DNA of 64,000 bases from Bacteroidota bacterium. GTDB lineage: Bacteria; Bacteroidota; Bacteroidia; Flavobacteriales; Flavobacteriaceae. Made by a program: the position numbers and the translations under genes. Location of the stretch: the NCBI GenBank assembly GCA_018829465.1, contig JAHJTN010000005.1, positions 62,001 to 126,000 on the forward strand, given 5' to 3'. The first letter of the stretch is position 1, and every line of letters starts with the position of its first letter. This document shows, in pieces, positions 1 through 9,589 of this stretch. The notes under the pieces are model-generated. The model had not been told where the DNA came from, made no database searches, and saw only the letters and a program-made list of their open reading frames with translations.

Positions 1-222
1 TTCCGCATAGATAGAAATGGAAGGCACGCCCATGCCCGTGCCTTGTACCGATATTTGCTGCCCTTTGTAAGTTCCGGTAAACCCGAGCATGTTCCGAACT
101 TTGTTGTAACACATCGGATTTTCCAGCCAAGTTTCGGCAATCCATTGTGCACGAAGCGGATCGCCCGGCAATAAAATTTTTTCGGCCACCTGTCCTGCCT
201 TTGCTCCTATGTGAATACTCAT
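1..222 (-). CDS. deoD: Purine-nucleoside phosphorylase DeoD (partial, 3' end outside window)
   Basis: DeoD-type enzymes split purine (deoxy)nucleosides with phosphate in nucleoside salvage in the cytoplasm. Only the first 74 codons are present; the gene runs off the left edge. The visible part starts [13 protein letters not shown] and holds the LPGDPLRA loop, then [10 protein letters not shown] and GTGMGVPS, all in the order and spacing typical of the family's N-terminus. The ATG at 222 gives the usual DeoD start. It is transcribed leftwards, divergent from the HbpS-like gene across about 400 bases. No fault is visible in the part present. Confidence 0.93.
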   Translation of the reverse strand, partial: MSIHIGAKAGQVAEKILLPGDPLRAQWIAETWLENPMCYNKVRNMLGFTGTYKGQQISVQGTGMGVPSISIYAE

Positions 223-289
223 GCTAATGGTTTGTTTTCTGTTGTTTGTGTTGATTAATTAGGTTACCTACAGCCCAATGAATCCCTTG

Positions 290-297
290 CGAAGATA
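290..297 (-). promoter_or_regulatory. Possible -7 box for deoD (TATCTTCG)
   Basis: Minus-strand TATCTTCG, one base off the Bacteroidetes -7 consensus TAnnTTTG. The same variant stands before tRNA-Val at 41011-41018, which supports its use in this genome. It lies about 70 bases upstream of the deoD start. No convincing -33 TTG was seen. Confidence 0.3.
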
Positions 298-597
298 GGG
301 CTATTTCTAAAAAAACAGAAACCAAAAAAATTATCCGCCCGGTAAAATGGCCCAAATGCCATTGAAAAAACCAAGTGAACAATCATAAACTTTGTTTTTT
401 TGAGATTAGATGGACTTATTATACCTAATGAAGGTTTCCTTTACTTTTTGATTTCCTAAGAATGAAAACACTAAGCGAGAAGAATAATGAAGCCAAATGC
501 CGGGTTGATACATTTGGGTGCGGCAAAATTTGTATTGGTGTTAGACCCAAATGAAAATACACCTCAGATAAATCCAACTCAGATAGCAAAGAAAACT

Positions 598-605
598 TAT
601 ATTTG
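598..605 (+). promoter_or_regulatory. -7 box of the HbpS-like gene (TATATTTG)
   Basis: TATATTTG matches TAnnTTTG exactly. Transcription from here would start near 612, leaving about 5 bases before the ATG at 617 but about 17 before the ATG at 629, which favours 629 as the start of the gene. Confidence 0.5.
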
Positions 606-628
606 TTCTTTAACCCATGATACGCAAT

Positions 629-1042
629 ATGAAAACTTTTGCAAAAGTAAGTGCCGCAGAGGCACAACAACTTATCTCCTCGGCCTTTCAAGCCACCCTA
701 GCCATGCAGGCAAATATCAGCGTAGCTGTTGCCGGTCCCGATGGTGAACTGCTGGCCTTCTTGCGGATGGATGGCGCCAACGGTGCTTCTGTCACCATCA
801 GCCAAAACAAAGCTTATACAGCAGCTCGCGATCGTTGCACTACCGAATCGTTAGGCGAAAAAATTCGTAAAAACGCCTACCCTATTGGCAATTGGGGCGA
901 CCCGAAGATTACAGGATTTGGTGGCGGATTGCCTATTGTTCAAAATGGCGAGGTCATCGGAGCTATTGGTGTCAGCGGACTGGAAGAGTCAGAAGATATT
1001 CAAGTGGCTCAAAAAGCCATCGACCTTGTTTTTGGAAACTAG
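629..1042 (+). CDS. HbpS/GlcG family protein (DUF336)
   Basis: A 137-residue protein of the GlcG/HbpS family, small alpha/beta proteins that in some bacteria bind heme or sense redox state; the role here is unknown. The sequence shows the family's long first helix (VSAAEAQQLISSAFQATLA), the strand pattern SVAVAGPDGELLAFLRMDGA, and the C-terminal GGGLPIV....IGAIGVSG turn that defines the fold. An in-frame ATG at 617 would add four residues, but the -7 box at 598-605 leaves it almost no leader, so 629 is preferred. There is no signal peptide. It stands alone, followed about 100 bases later by the promoter of the DUF4834 gene. Confidence 0.85.
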   Translation: MKTFAKVSAAEAQQLISSAFQATLAMQANISVAVAGPDGELLAFLRMDGANGASVTISQNKAYTAARDRCTTESLGEKIRKNAYPIGNWGDPKITGFGGGLPIVQNGEVIGAIGVSGLEESEDIQVAQKAIDLVFGN

Positions 1043-1142
1043 TTTGTTTTCCCCATTCATTTAAAAATGGCTGTTTTTATGAGAAAAAAACAGCGCAAAA
1101 TGTTTTATACTTTTCTTTACCTTTCCTTTTCGGGTAGAATTG

Positions 1143-1150
1143 TATTTTTG
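1143..1150 (+). promoter_or_regulatory. -7 box (TATTTTTG) of the DUF4834-YfhO unit
   Basis: TATTTTTG matches TAnnTTTG and stands 20 bases before the ATG at 1170, giving a leader of roughly 13 bases. The upstream TTG element is not clear. Confidence 0.5.
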
Positions 1151-1169
1151 TAGCCTAAAAAAAAGCATT

Positions 1170-1415
1170 ATGCAGATGGCTTCCTTAACCGGATTGATTA
1201 GAATTATCGTTATTTTTCTGGCTGTGTATTACGGGCTGCGGTTTATCATGCGCTTTTTGGCGCCTTATTTTATGCGGTATATGTCCAAAAAGTTCGAACA
1301 AAAAGTACGTGAACAATACAAACAAACCCAACAAAACCAATCAAAAACACCTCCGAAGCAAAAACCCAAAGATGACAAATTGGGCGAATACATAGATTAC
1401 GAGGAGATTGACTAA
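1170..1415 (+). CDS. DUF4834 family single-pass membrane protein
   Basis: An 81-residue protein with one hydrophobic segment near residues 4-22 (TGLIRIIVIFLAVYYGLRFIM region), a basic stretch after it, a Gln/Lys/Pro-rich linker and the acidic end GEYIDYEEID. This layout matches the DUF4834 family of Bacteroidetes, whose function is unknown. The ATG at 1170 is chosen because the upstream frame extension would run through the promoter box. The YfhO-type gene starts 19 bases downstream, so the two are probably cotranscribed, as is common for this family. Confidence 0.8.
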   Translation: MQMASLTGLIRIIVIFLAVYYGLRFIMRFLAPYFMRYMSKKFEQKVREQYKQTQQNQSKTPPKQKPKDDKLGEYIDYEEID

Positions 1416-1434
1416 ACCATCAAACCCACTCATA

Positions 1435-3861
1435 ATGACGCTAGCGATTCGAAAATTTATCCCACACCTGATTGTTTTGGCGTTCTTTACAGTAGCCGCC
1501 ATGGTGTATTTCTATCCGGTGATGCAAGGAAAAGAAATCTACCAGAGTGATATCGTACAATATCGAGGCATGGCCAAATTGCAAAATGATTTTCGAGCAG
1601 AAAGTGGTGAAGAATCCTATTGGACAGACGCTGCTTTTGGTGGCATGCCCACTTATCAATTGGGTGCAAAATACCCGCATAATTATATCAAAAAACTCGA
1701 CCTGGCGCTTCGTTTCCTGCCGCGTCCGGCAGATTATCTGTTTTTGTATTTTGCAGGACTCTACGCGCTCTTGCTCGTTATGAAAATCGATTATAAAATT
1801 GCGGTGTTGGGCGCGCTGGCATTTGGTTTTTCTACTTATCTGATCATCATACTCGGCGTAGGGCACAATGCCAAAGCGCACGCCATAGGCTATATGCCTC
1901 TTTTTCTGGCAGGTGTTTTATGGTTGCTACGCAAGCCTGGTTTACCGTCCTTTTTACTGACAACTATCGCGATGGGGCTCGAACTCAATGCCAACCATTT
2001 CCAAATGACTTATTACTTGGGCATACTCACTGCAATAATCTTGCTCTTCTATGCCTTACAAGCTCTCAAAGACAAAAGATTACCCACTTTCCTGAAAACT
2101 GTCGGGTTGCTGGTTATTGCCGTCGTATTGGCACTTGGCCTCAACGCAACCAACCTGATGGCTACCGGCGAATACACTGCTTTTAGTACCCGTGGCACTT
2201 CCACCTTAAACATCAATCCGGACGGAACACCCAAAGAAAACACAAGCGGACTCGACAAATCTTACATCACCGAATACAGCTATGGCATTGGGGAAACTTT
2301 AAATCTGCTCATTCCCCGACTTTACGGCGGAAGCAATTCAGAAAACCTTGGCAAAGAATCTGCTCTTTACGATTACCTTCGCAAACAAGGTGCCACCAAC
2401 GCCCAAGCCACTTCATTCGCTGAAAGCGCACCCACCTATTGGGGCAATCAACCCATAGTTGCAGCTCCGGCCTATTTGGGTGTCGTGGTTATTTTTCTGT
2501 TAATTGTCGGTTTTATGCTCTCCAAAGGCGCCCTGAAAAAAGGTTTTGCCGCCGCCATGATACTTTCGCTACTACTTTCTTGGGGTAAAAACTTTCCGCT
2601 GCTGACAGATTTTTTCATTGATTATATACCGCTTTACGATAAATTTCGTGCCGTTTCATCCATACAGGTCATTGTCGAACTTTGTGCTCCTGTCATGGCC
2701 GCTTGGGGCTTGTATCTGTTTCTACAAAAAGAACAAAATGTATCCGAACGCAAAAAATCAATCATTTATGCCTTGGGAATAAGCGGCGGTTTGAGCCTAC
2801 TCATTATCTTGTTCAAAAACAGCCTGTTTGATTTTTCCGGTATCAACGATGGTTACTATGCCTCACAGCTCGGCCCCGGATTTATCGATGCGCTCGAAAC
2901 TGACCGAGCAACGTTGGCCAGCGCAGACGCCTTACGCAGCTTTCTGCTCGTGCTATTGACTTCCGGTTTGCTTTGGGGTTATTTTCAAGAAAAAATAAAC
3001 CGCCAAGTGGTCTTGATAGGCATTGGACTGTTGGTTGTTTTTGACCTAGCCGGCATAGCCAAAAGATATGTAAACGCAGATAGCTTTGTCGATTCCAAAC
3101 AACTTGAGCAAGCCTTTTTGCCCACAGAAGCGGACAAACGCATACTGGAAGACAACCGGCATTTTAGGGTTTTGGACCTCACAAGCAGTCCGTTCAACAG
3201 TGCACGTGCATCCTATTTTCACAAATCTATAGGGGGTTATCACGCAGCTAAACCCGCGCGCATGCAGGATCTGTACGACTTCTATATTTCACGAAACAAA
3301 TTAGAGATTCTCAATATGCTGAATGTCAAATACATCATTCAAAATAGTGAAGAAGGCAACCCCATTCCGGGTATCAATCCAGATGCCAACGGTGCGGTTT
3401 GGTGGGTAGATGAAGTACGGTTTTCACGAGATGAAAATGAAGAAATTTTAGCGCTCGACAGCGTCGATACCAAAACCACTGCCATCGTCCATAAAGCTTT
3501 TGCCAATATGATTGACACGACGTTATTGTCTAAAGATTCAACCGATGTGATTCGCATCAAAACCTATCAACCCAACCATCTTTCTTATTCATACACATCA
3601 AAATCGCCGCGCGTGGCCGTTTTCTCTGAGGCTTATTACAATAAAGGTTGGCAAGCTTATGTGGACGGGAATCCCCAGCCTCATTTTCGGGCAAATTACA
3701 TTTTGCGCGCTATGCAATTGCCCGCAGGAAAACACACCGTGGATTTTAAATTTGAGCCCGAAGTTATCGAGACCGGAAGTCAAATTGCCTTATTTAGCAG
3801 TTTGATTTTGGGCATTTTAACACTCGGAGCTACTTTTTTTTATATCAAAAAGAAAAAATAA
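1435..3861 (+). CDS. YfhO-type multi-spanning membrane protein
   Basis: An 808-residue integral membrane protein of the YfhO family, related in topology to dolichyl-phosphate-sugar type glycosyltransferases (GT-C). In Bacillus subtilis YfhO helps glycosylate lipoteichoic acid; in Bacteroidetes the substrate is not known. A first transmembrane segment lies at residues 8-25, then about a dozen more to residue 550, a soluble periplasmic domain (about 550-770) and a last transmembrane segment before the basic end IKKKK. The family signature of an acidic loop after TM1 (EIYQSDIVQYRGM) and the late EAYYNKGWQAYVDG motif are present. I chose the ATG at 1435; a TTG at 1408 overlapping the previous stop would add nine unlikely residues. 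Confidence 0.85.
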   Translation: MTLAIRKFIPHLIVLAFFTVAAMVYFYPVMQGKEIYQSDIVQYRGMAKLQNDFRAESGEESYWTDAAFGGMPTYQLGAKYPHNYIKKLDLALRFLPRPADYLFLYFAGLYALLLVMKIDYKIAVLGALAFGFSTYLIIILGVGHNAKAHAIGYMPLFLAGVLWLLRKPGLPSFLLTTIAMGLELNANHFQMTYYLGILTAIILLFYALQALKDKRLPTFLKTVGLLVIAVVLALGLNATNLMATGEYTAFSTRGTSTLNINPDGTPKENTSGLDKSYITEYSYGIGETLNLLIPRLYGGSNSENLGKESALYDYLRKQGATNAQATSFAESAPTYWGNQPIVAAPAYLGVVVIFLLIVGFMLSKGALKKGFAAAMILSLLLSWGKNFPLLTDFFIDYIPLYDKFRAVSSIQVIVELCAPVMAAWGLYLFLQKEQNVSERKKSIIYALGISGGLSLLIILFKNSLFDFSGINDGYYASQLGPGFIDALETDRATLASADALRSFLLVLLTSGLLWGYFQEKINRQVVLIGIGLLVVFDLAGIAKRYVNADSFVDSKQLEQAFLPTEADKRILEDNRHFRVLDLTSSPFNSARASYFHKSIGGYHAAKPARMQDLYDFYISRNKLEILNMLNVKYIIQNSEEGNPIPGINPDANGAVWWVDEVRFSRDENEEILALDSVDTKTTAIVHKAFANMIDTTLLSKDSTDVIRIKTYQPNHLSYSYTSKSPRVAVFSEAYYNKGWQAYVDGNPQPHFRANYILRAMQLPAGKHTVDFKFEPEVIETGSQIALFSSLILGILTLGATFFYIKKKK

Positions 3862-3919
3862 ATTGATTTTCAGCTTTTTATCTTCTCTATTTTATTTTTC
3901 AAAAAAGACAAGATTTAAC

Positions 3920-3949
3920 TTGCAAGATTCAATTAAAAATTTATTTTTG
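3920..3949 (+). promoter_or_regulatory. Promoter of the DUF2795 gene (TTG-N19-TATTTTTG)
   Basis: TTG at 3920-3922, 19 bases, then TATTTTTG at 3942-3949: a complete match to the Bacteroidetes primary promoter. The ATG follows at 3975, giving a leader near 20 bases. Confidence 0.7.
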
Positions 3950-3974
3950 CGGAAAAATTGATAACACCGAAACT

Positions 3975-4196
3975 ATGTACTGGACTTTAGAATTGGCATC
4001 TTACCTGAGTGATGCGCCCTGGCCTGCCACCAAAGACGAACTGATTGATTATGCCATCAGAGCCGGTGCGCCTTTGGAGGTTGTTGAAAACCTTCAAGCC
4101 ATTGAAGACGAAGGTGAAATTTATGAGTCTATCGAAGAAATCTGGTCAGATTATCCTACGGATGAAGATTACCTTTGGAACGAAGACGAATATTAG
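3975..4196 (+). CDS. DUF2795 domain protein
   Basis: A 73-residue soluble acidic protein matching the DUF2795 family, which is very conserved across Bacteroidetes and has no known function. The family core reads LASYLSDAPWPATKDELIDYAIRAGAP followed by VVENLQAIEDEGEIYESIEEIW (quoted here in two parts of the same helix-rich domain). The C-terminus is Asp/Glu/Tyr-rich. It has its own promoter and terminator and so forms a one-gene unit just before secA. Confidence 0.85.
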   Translation: MYWTLELASYLSDAPWPATKDELIDYAIRAGAPLEVVENLQAIEDEGEIYESIEEIWSDYPTDEDYLWNEDEY

Positions 4197-4216
4197 CCAC
4201 AATTATAAAACAATCC

Positions 4217-4245
4217 TAAAAAGTCTCTTGTGAGGCTTTTTTTTT
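4217..4245 (+). terminator. Intrinsic terminator after the DUF2795 gene
   Basis: Stem AAGTCTC / GAGGCTT (7 bp, one G-T pair) with a TTGT loop, followed by nine T. The loop also supplies the TTG of the secA promoter (see 4228-4256). Confidence 0.75.
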
Positions 4246-4256
4246 GTTTAATTTTG
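4228..4256 (+). promoter_or_regulatory. Candidate secA promoter (TTG-N18-TAATTTTG)
   Basis: TTG at 4228-4230 lies in the loop of the upstream terminator, then 18 bases including its T-tract, then TAATTTTG at 4249-4256. The secA ATG follows at 4279. Confidence 0.55.
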
Positions 4257-4278
4257 AACCCGCTCAACATATTAAGCA

Positions 4279-7200
4279 ATGAATGTACTAAACAGCATAT
4301 TAAAAGTTTTTGTAGGTGACAAATCCGCAAAAGACATCAAAGAAGTTTTACCCCTAGTCAAAGCCATCAACGAAGCAGAAAAATCTCTCGGGAAACTAAC
4401 CCACGATGAACTCCGCCAAAAAACGGCTGATTTTAAAGCGAAAATAAAGCTTGCTATACAAGACCAAGAAGCCGAGATAGAGAAAATCCGAAAAGAGGCA
4501 GAAGAAAACCTCAACATAGACGAAAAAGAAGCGCATTATCAGCAAATAGATAACCTACAAGAAGAAATATATAAAACTACCCAAAAAGTATTGGACGACA
4601 TCTTGCCCGAAGCTTTTGCCGTAGTGCGTGAAACTGCGCGTAGGTTTAAAGAAAACGAAACGCTTACAGTTACCGCACAAGAAACAGACCGCACGTTTTC
4701 TGCCACCAAATCCTATGTAAAGCTTGATGGCGACAAGGCCATTTGGCAAAATTCGTGGGACGCCGCAGGAAAACCCATCACTTGGGATATGATTCACTAC
4801 GACGTGCAGCTCATCGGCGGTATTGCCATGCACAAAGGAAAAATTGCGGAGATGCAAACCGGTGAAGGAAAAACCTTGGTGGCCACGCTGCCGGTTTACC
4901 TGAACGCGCTCACCGGAAACGGCGTACATTTGGTTACCGTAAATGACTATTTGGCCAAAAGAGATAGTGCATGGATGGCACCTATTTTTGAGTTTCACGG
5001 ATTGCGTGTCGATTGCATCGACTATTATCAGCCACATGCTCCCGAACGCAGAAATGCCTACAATGCCGATATCACTTACGGTACAAACAATGAATTTGGC
5101 TTTGACTACCTGCGCGATAATATGTCGCATGCACCCGAAGATTTGGTACAACGCAAACACAACTATGCCATTGTAGATGAAGTAGATTCTGTATTGGTCG
5201 ATGATGCCAGAACGCCACTCATCATCTCCGGACCGGTTCCTGAAGGCGATCGGCACGAATTTATCGAACTCAAGCCTAAGGTCGCCAATTTGGTAAATTT
5301 GCAGAGACAACACCTCACAGGCGTGCTAGCCGAGGCGCGAAAACTCATCAAAGAAGGCAACACTAAAGAGGGTGGATTTTTGTTGCTCAGAGTCTTTAGA
5401 GGGCTTCCAAAAAACAAGGCACTCATCAAGTTTTTAAGTGAAGAAGGCATCAGGCAATTGCTTCAAAAAACCGAAAACCATTACATGCAAGACAACAACC
5501 GCGAAATGCCTTTGGTAGATGCGGAATTGTATTTCGTAATTGATGAAAAAAACAACCAAGTAGAACTGACAGACAAAGGCATAGCATACTTGTCTGAGGA
5601 AGACGACAAAAACTTTTTTGTACTGCCTGAAATCGGTACTGAAATAGCCAAAATTGAAAATCAAGACATTCCGATAGAAGAAAAAAGCAAACAAAAAGAC
5701 GAACTTTTTAGAGATTTTAACATCAAAAGCGAGCGCATACACACCCTCAATCAATTGTTTAAAGCCTACACACTTTTTGAAAAAGACGTGGAATATGTAG
5801 TGATAGACAACAAAGTGCTGATTGTAGATGAACAAACCGGACGTATCATGGACGGCCGACGCTACAGCGATGGATTGCACCAAGCCATCGAGGCCAAAGA
5901 AAACGTAAAAGTAGAAGCGGCCACGCAAACCTTTGCCACCGTTACTTTGCAGAACTATTTCCGCATGTACAAAAAACTTTCGGGTATGACAGGTACTGCT
6001 GTGACCGAAGCCGGAGAACTCTGGGAAATTTACAAGTTGGATGTCATGGAAATCCCCACCAACAAACCCGTGATTCGGAAAGACGAAAACGACAAAGTGT
6101 ATAAAACCAAACGAGAAAAATACAATGCCGTCATTGAAGAAGTCACAGCGCTGTCTCAAGCCGGCCGACCCGTTTTGATTGGTACCACTTCGGTAGAAGT
6201 TTCTGAGTTGTTGAGCCGCATGCTCAAAATCAGAAATGTACCACACAACGTATTGAATGCCAAACTGCACAAAAAAGAAGCAGAAATCGTGGCCGAAGCA
6301 GGCAAAAAAGGTATCGTGACCATAGCGACCAACATGGCAGGTAGAGGAACAGACATCAAGCTGTCCGAAGAAGTAAAAGCTGCCGGAGGTTTGGCCATTA
6401 TTGGTACCGAAAGACACGACTCCCGTAGGGTTGACAGGCAGCTGCGCGGTAGGGCAGGACGACAAGGCGACCCGGGAAGTTCGCAGTTCTATGTTTCACT
6501 CGAAGACGATTTGATGCGCTTGTTTGGCAGCGACAGAATTGCCAAACTCATGGATCGTATGGGTCACCAAGAAGGCGATTTGATTCAACATGGCATGATT
6601 TCAAAATCCATTGAACGCGCTCAGAAAAAGGTGGAAGAAAACAACTTTGGCATACGAAAAAGATTACTCGAATACGACGATGTGATGAACGCACAGCGCG
6701 AGGTTATTTACAAAAGAAGGTATCACGCCTTGTTTGGCGACCGACTTGCTTTGGACATCGCCAATATGATTTACGACACCTCAGAAATTCTTGTTGAAAA
6801 CAACAAAATATCTGGTGACTATAAAAACTTCGAATACGAACTCTACAAGTATTTTTCACTTGAGGTGCCTGTAAGCGCAAAAGCGTTTGAAAGCATGGAC
6901 ACCACTTCGCTGACGGCCAAAGTTTACGTAGCCGCCGACGCACATTACCGTGAAAAAATGCAAAGAAGTGCCGATACTGCCTTTGCTGTCATCAAAAACA
7001 TATACGAGAACAACGCTCAGAAATTTGAGCGAATTGTCGTCCCCTTCAGCGATGGTATTAAAACATTGCAAGTGGTGACCAACCTGGAAAAAGCATACCA
7101 GTCCAAAGGGAAGCAGCTCGTGCAGGATTTTGAAAAAAACATTACCCTTGCCATCATAGACGAAGCATGGAAAACACACCTGCGCAAAATGGACGAACTG

Positions 7201-7641
7201 AAGCAATCCGTTCAATTGGCTGTTCACGAACAAAAAGATCCTTTGCTTATCTATAAATTTGAAGCCTTCGAACTTTTCAAAAGCACCATAGAGCAAATCA
7301 ACAAAGACGTGATTTCATTCCTCTTCAAAGGCGAGCTACCCACACAAAACCCGCAAGCCATAGCCGAAGCACGTACCAGAAAAGCACCTGCACCCAAGGT
7401 AAATGTCAGTAAAGAAGAAGTGCTCAATATGGCCGAACGCGCAGCGCAATCCAAAGAAGCCGCAGGGAACACACAAGCCAGACAAACCGTGGAAACCATA
7501 GTTCGAGACCGACCCAAAATAGGACGCAACGATCGGGTTAGCATCAAAAACGTACTCAGCGGGGAGAACAAAGTCTTAAAATACAAACAAGCCGAAACCC
7601 TACTCAACAAAGGCGAATGGGTTTTGGTGGACGAAAATTGA
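4279..7641 (+). CDS. secA: Preprotein translocase ATPase SecA
   Basis: SecA is the cytoplasmic motor that drives unfolded proteins through SecYEG by ATP hydrolysis. At 1120 residues it is longer than the E. coli protein (901), as usual for Bacteroidetes, with insertions around residues 330-500. Seen in order: Walker A MQTGEGKT at about 191-198, DEVD box with [17 protein letters not shown] near 305, the preprotein-binding domain, the second helicase lobe with [12 protein letters not shown] near 690 and [11 protein letters not shown] near 730, and the helical scaffold with [20 protein letters not shown] near 960. The C-terminus ends [10 protein letters not shown]...GEWVLVDEN and lacks the zinc-binding cysteine tail; SecB binding by that tail is therefore not expected. 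aguB follows after 7 bases. Confidence 0.97.
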   Translation: MNVLNSILKVFVGDKSAKDIKEVLPLVKAINEAEKSLGKLTHDELRQKTADFKAKIKLAIQDQEAEIEKIRKEAEENLNIDEKEAHYQQIDNLQEEIYKTTQKVLDDILPEAFAVVRETARRFKENETLTVTAQETDRTFSATKSYVKLDGDKAIWQNSWDAAGKPITWDMIHYDVQLIGGIAMHKGKIAEMQTGEGKTLVATLPVYLNALTGNGVHLVTVNDYLAKRDSAWMAPIFEFHGLRVDCIDYYQPHAPERRNAYNADITYGTNNEFGFDYLRDNMSHAPEDLVQRKHNYAIVDEVDSVLVDDARTPLIISGPVPEGDRHEFIELKPKVANLVNLQRQHLTGVLAEARKLIKEGNTKEGGFLLLRVFRGLPKNKALIKFLSEEGIRQLLQKTENHYMQDNNREMPLVDAELYFVIDEKNNQVELTDKGIAYLSEEDDKNFFVLPEIGTEIAKIENQDIPIEEKSKQKDELFRDFNIKSERIHTLNQLFKAYTLFEKDVEYVVIDNKVLIVDEQTGRIMDGRRYSDGLHQAIEAKENVKVEAATQTFATVTLQNYFRMYKKLSGMTGTAVTEAGELWEIYKLDVMEIPTNKPVIRKDENDKVYKTKREKYNAVIEEVTALSQAGRPVLIGTTSVEVSELLSRMLKIRNVPHNVLNAKLHKKEAEIVAEAGKKGIVTIATNMAGRGTDIKLSEEVKAAGGLAIIGTERHDSRRVDRQLRGRAGRQGDPGSSQFYVSLEDDLMRLFGSDRIAKLMDRMGHQEGDLIQHGMISKSIERAQKKVEENNFGIRKRLLEYDDVMNAQREVIYKRRYHALFGDRLALDIANMIYDTSEILVENNKISGDYKNFEYELYKYFSLEVPVSAKAFESMDTTSLTAKVYVAADAHYREKMQRSADTAFAVIKNIYENNAQKFERIVVPFSDGIKTLQVVTNLEKAYQSKGKQLVQDFEKNITLAIIDEAWKTHLRKMDELKQSVQLAVHEQKDPLLIYKFEAFELFKSTIEQINKDVISFLFKGELPTQNPQAIAEARTRKAPAPKVNVSKEEVLNMAERAAQSKEAAGNTQARQTVETIVRDRPKIGRNDRVSIKNVLSGENKVLKYKQAETLLNKGEWVLVDEN

Positions 7642-7648
7642 TCAACAG

Positions 7649-8536
7649 ATGCCACTGAAAAAATTTGACATAGCCGTACTGCAACTCAACCTGTTTGACA
7701 GCCCCGAAAACAACCTGAAAAATGCAGTTTCTTGGGTTGAAAAAGCGGCAAAAATGGGTGCACAAGTCATTTGTTTACCCGAGTTGTACTCGGCACATTA
7801 TTTCTGTCAGAGCGAAGATGTCGCGAATTTTGCATATGCCGAACCCTTAGGCGGTGTTTCGTTTCAAGCTTTTAGCCAATTGGCCAAAAAACTGAAAGTG
7901 GTGATAGAAGTGCCTTTTTTTGAAAGAAGAACAGCCGGCATTTATCACAACAGTGCCTACATCATTGATGCAGATGGCTCACAAGCCGGTTTATACAGAA
8001 AAATGCATATTCCGGACGACCCCTTGTTCTACGAAAAATTTTATTTTACGCCCGGAGATATCGGATTCAAGGCTTTTGACACCCAATTTGGACGGGTAGG
8101 CACGCTCATCTGCTGGGACCAGTGGTATCCGGAGGGTGCCAGGCTCACGGCGCTCCAAGGTGCACAAGTCCTTTTCTACCCTACCGCCATCGGTTGGCAT
8201 CCAAAAGAAAAAGCCGAATTTGGCACCAAACAACAAGAAGCCTGGACAACGGTCATGCGTGGTCATGCAGTGGCAAACGGTCTTTACGTAGCCGCAGCCA
8301 ATCGTATCGGTCTGGAAAAACCACTCGAAAATACCGATGGTATTGAATTTTGGGGTTCTTCGTTTATCGTAGGCCCACAAGGTGAATTTCTGGCACAAGC
8401 TTCTGAGGACAAAGAAGAAATCTTGATGGCTACAGTAGATCCTACTTTGATAGAAGATGTGCGTCAAAATTGGCCTTTCTTTCGCGACAGACGTATAGAT
8501 GCTTACGCAGAAATCACCAAACGCGCCATAGACTGA
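7649..8536 (+). CDS. aguB: N-carbamoylputrescine amidase
   Basis: A 295-residue carbon-nitrogen hydrolase (nitrilase superfamily) that turns N-carbamoylputrescine into putrescine, CO2 and ammonia. The Glu-Lys-Cys triad is visible: Glu in LPELYS near residue 44, Lys in YRKMHIPDD near 117, and Cys155 in ICWDQWYPE. The ICWDQWYPE motif and the C-terminal PFFRDRRIDAY are typical of AguB rather than of other nitrilases. It starts 7 bases after secA and ends 3 bases before aguA, its pathway partner, so it is probably cotranscribed with both. Confidence 0.93.
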   Translation: MPLKKFDIAVLQLNLFDSPENNLKNAVSWVEKAAKMGAQVICLPELYSAHYFCQSEDVANFAYAEPLGGVSFQAFSQLAKKLKVVIEVPFFERRTAGIYHNSAYIIDADGSQAGLYRKMHIPDDPLFYEKFYFTPGDIGFKAFDTQFGRVGTLICWDQWYPEGARLTALQGAQVLFYPTAIGWHPKEKAEFGTKQQEAWTTVMRGHAVANGLYVAAANRIGLEKPLENTDGIEFWGSSFIVGPQGEFLAQASEDKEEILMATVDPTLIEDVRQNWPFFRDRRIDAYAEITKRAID

Positions 8537-8539
8537 AAT

Positions 8540-9589
8540 ATGCAAACCCGAAGAAGACTTCCTGCCGAATGGGAACCTCACGAAGCCATTTTGCTCGGAT
8601 TTCCACATAATTCGAGAGACTGGCCCGGAAAATTTGAGGCTGCTCAGTGGGCATTTGTAGATTTTATCAAAAAAATCACCACCTTCGAAAAGCTGTATTT
8701 GTTTGTTAAAAATACAGTACACAAAAACAATGCGCTGGCAATGCTAACCAAAAACCACGTAGATGTCTCTCAAATCCAATTTATTGAGCAAGACACCAAC
8801 AGAGGTTGGATGCGCGATTGTGGCCCTGTCATCGTTTATGACCAGGATGACAAACGCGAAGTGTTGCAATTCAATTTTAACGCTTGGGCAAAATACACCA
8901 ATTTTCGCAAGGACAGGAATGTCCCCGAAAAAACGGCCGCATTTATGCAGCTGCCCCTCACCAAAACGCTTTTCAAAAACAAACACGTTGTTTTGGAAGG
9001 CGGTGCGATAGATGGCAATGGAAATGGCGTATTGTTGACAACAGAAGAATGTCTTTTAGATCCCGATACTCAGATTCGCAACAAAGGTTTTGAAAAATCG
9101 GATTACGAAGCTCTTTTTTTGGAATATTTTGGCGTGGAACAAGTAATCTGGCTTAAAAAAGGCATCGTTGGCGATGACACACACGGCCATGTGGACGACA
9201 TCAGTAGGTTTGTCAATGAAAATACCGTGATCACATGTGTCGAATCTAACCCGAAAGATGAAAACTATACATTGCTGCAAGAAAACCTATCTATTCTTCG
9301 GCAAACACGTCTCAACAATGGAAAAGTACTGCAAATTGTGGAATTGCCCATGCCACATCCTGTATATTTTGACGGCATGAGGCTTCCGGCAAGCTATGCC
9401 AATTTTCTGATTTTAAACCAAGCTGTGTTGGTGCCTACTTTTAACGATGCCAACGATGCCAAAGCAATTCAAATTATCCAAGATTGTTTTCCAAAGCGAA
9501 CCGTTATCGGTATTCACGCCCTCGATTTGGTTTGGGGCCTAGGCACTTTGCATTGCTTGAGCCATGAGTTGCCTGCCAAAAAAAGCTAA
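8540..9589 (+). CDS. aguA: Agmatine deiminase
   Basis: A 349-residue peptidyl-arginine-deiminase-type enzyme (guanidine-modifying superfamily) that converts agmatine to N-carbamoylputrescine, the substrate of AguB next door. Motifs: N-terminal RRLPAEWEPHEAILLGFPH, RGWMRDCGPV with the substrate Asp, VLEGGAIDGNG, DDTHGHVDDISRF with catalytic Asp/His, and the nucleophile Cys339 in LHCLSHELP. Together aguA and aguB give the putrescine route from arginine through agmatine. The arginine decarboxylase is not in this window. The ATG at 8540 is 3 bases after aguB. Confidence 0.95.
   Translation: MQTRRRLPAEWEPHEAILLGFPHNSRDWPGKFEAAQWAFVDFIKKITTFEKLYLFVKNTVHKNNALAMLTKNHVDVSQIQFIEQDTNRGWMRDCGPVIVYDQDDKREVLQFNFNAWAKYTNFRKDRNVPEKTAAFMQLPLTKTLFKNKHVVLEGGAIDGNGNGVLLTTEECLLDPDTQIRNKGFEKSDYEALFLEYFGVEQVIWLKKGIVGDDTHGHVDDISRFVNENTVITCVESNPKDENYTLLQENLSILRQTRLNNGKVLQIVELPMPHPVYFDGMRLPASYANFLILNQAVLVPTFNDANDAKAIQIIQDCFPKRTVIGIHALDLVWGLGTLHCLSHELPAKKS

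Larger units (their letters stand above)
223..628. other. Intergenic region between deoD and the HbpS-like gene
   Basis: About 400 bases between divergent genes. It holds a possible deoD promoter near 290-297 (minus strand) and the -7 box of the HbpS-like gene at 598-605. Small open frames on both strands here have no recognisable protein features and overlap known signals, so I do not call them genes. I see no RNA gene or repeat. Confidence 0.5.

Noticed and set aside
487-747. 86-codon frame upstream of the HbpS-like gene
   Set aside because: No recognisable features; it runs through the promoter and overlaps the start of the real gene in another frame.
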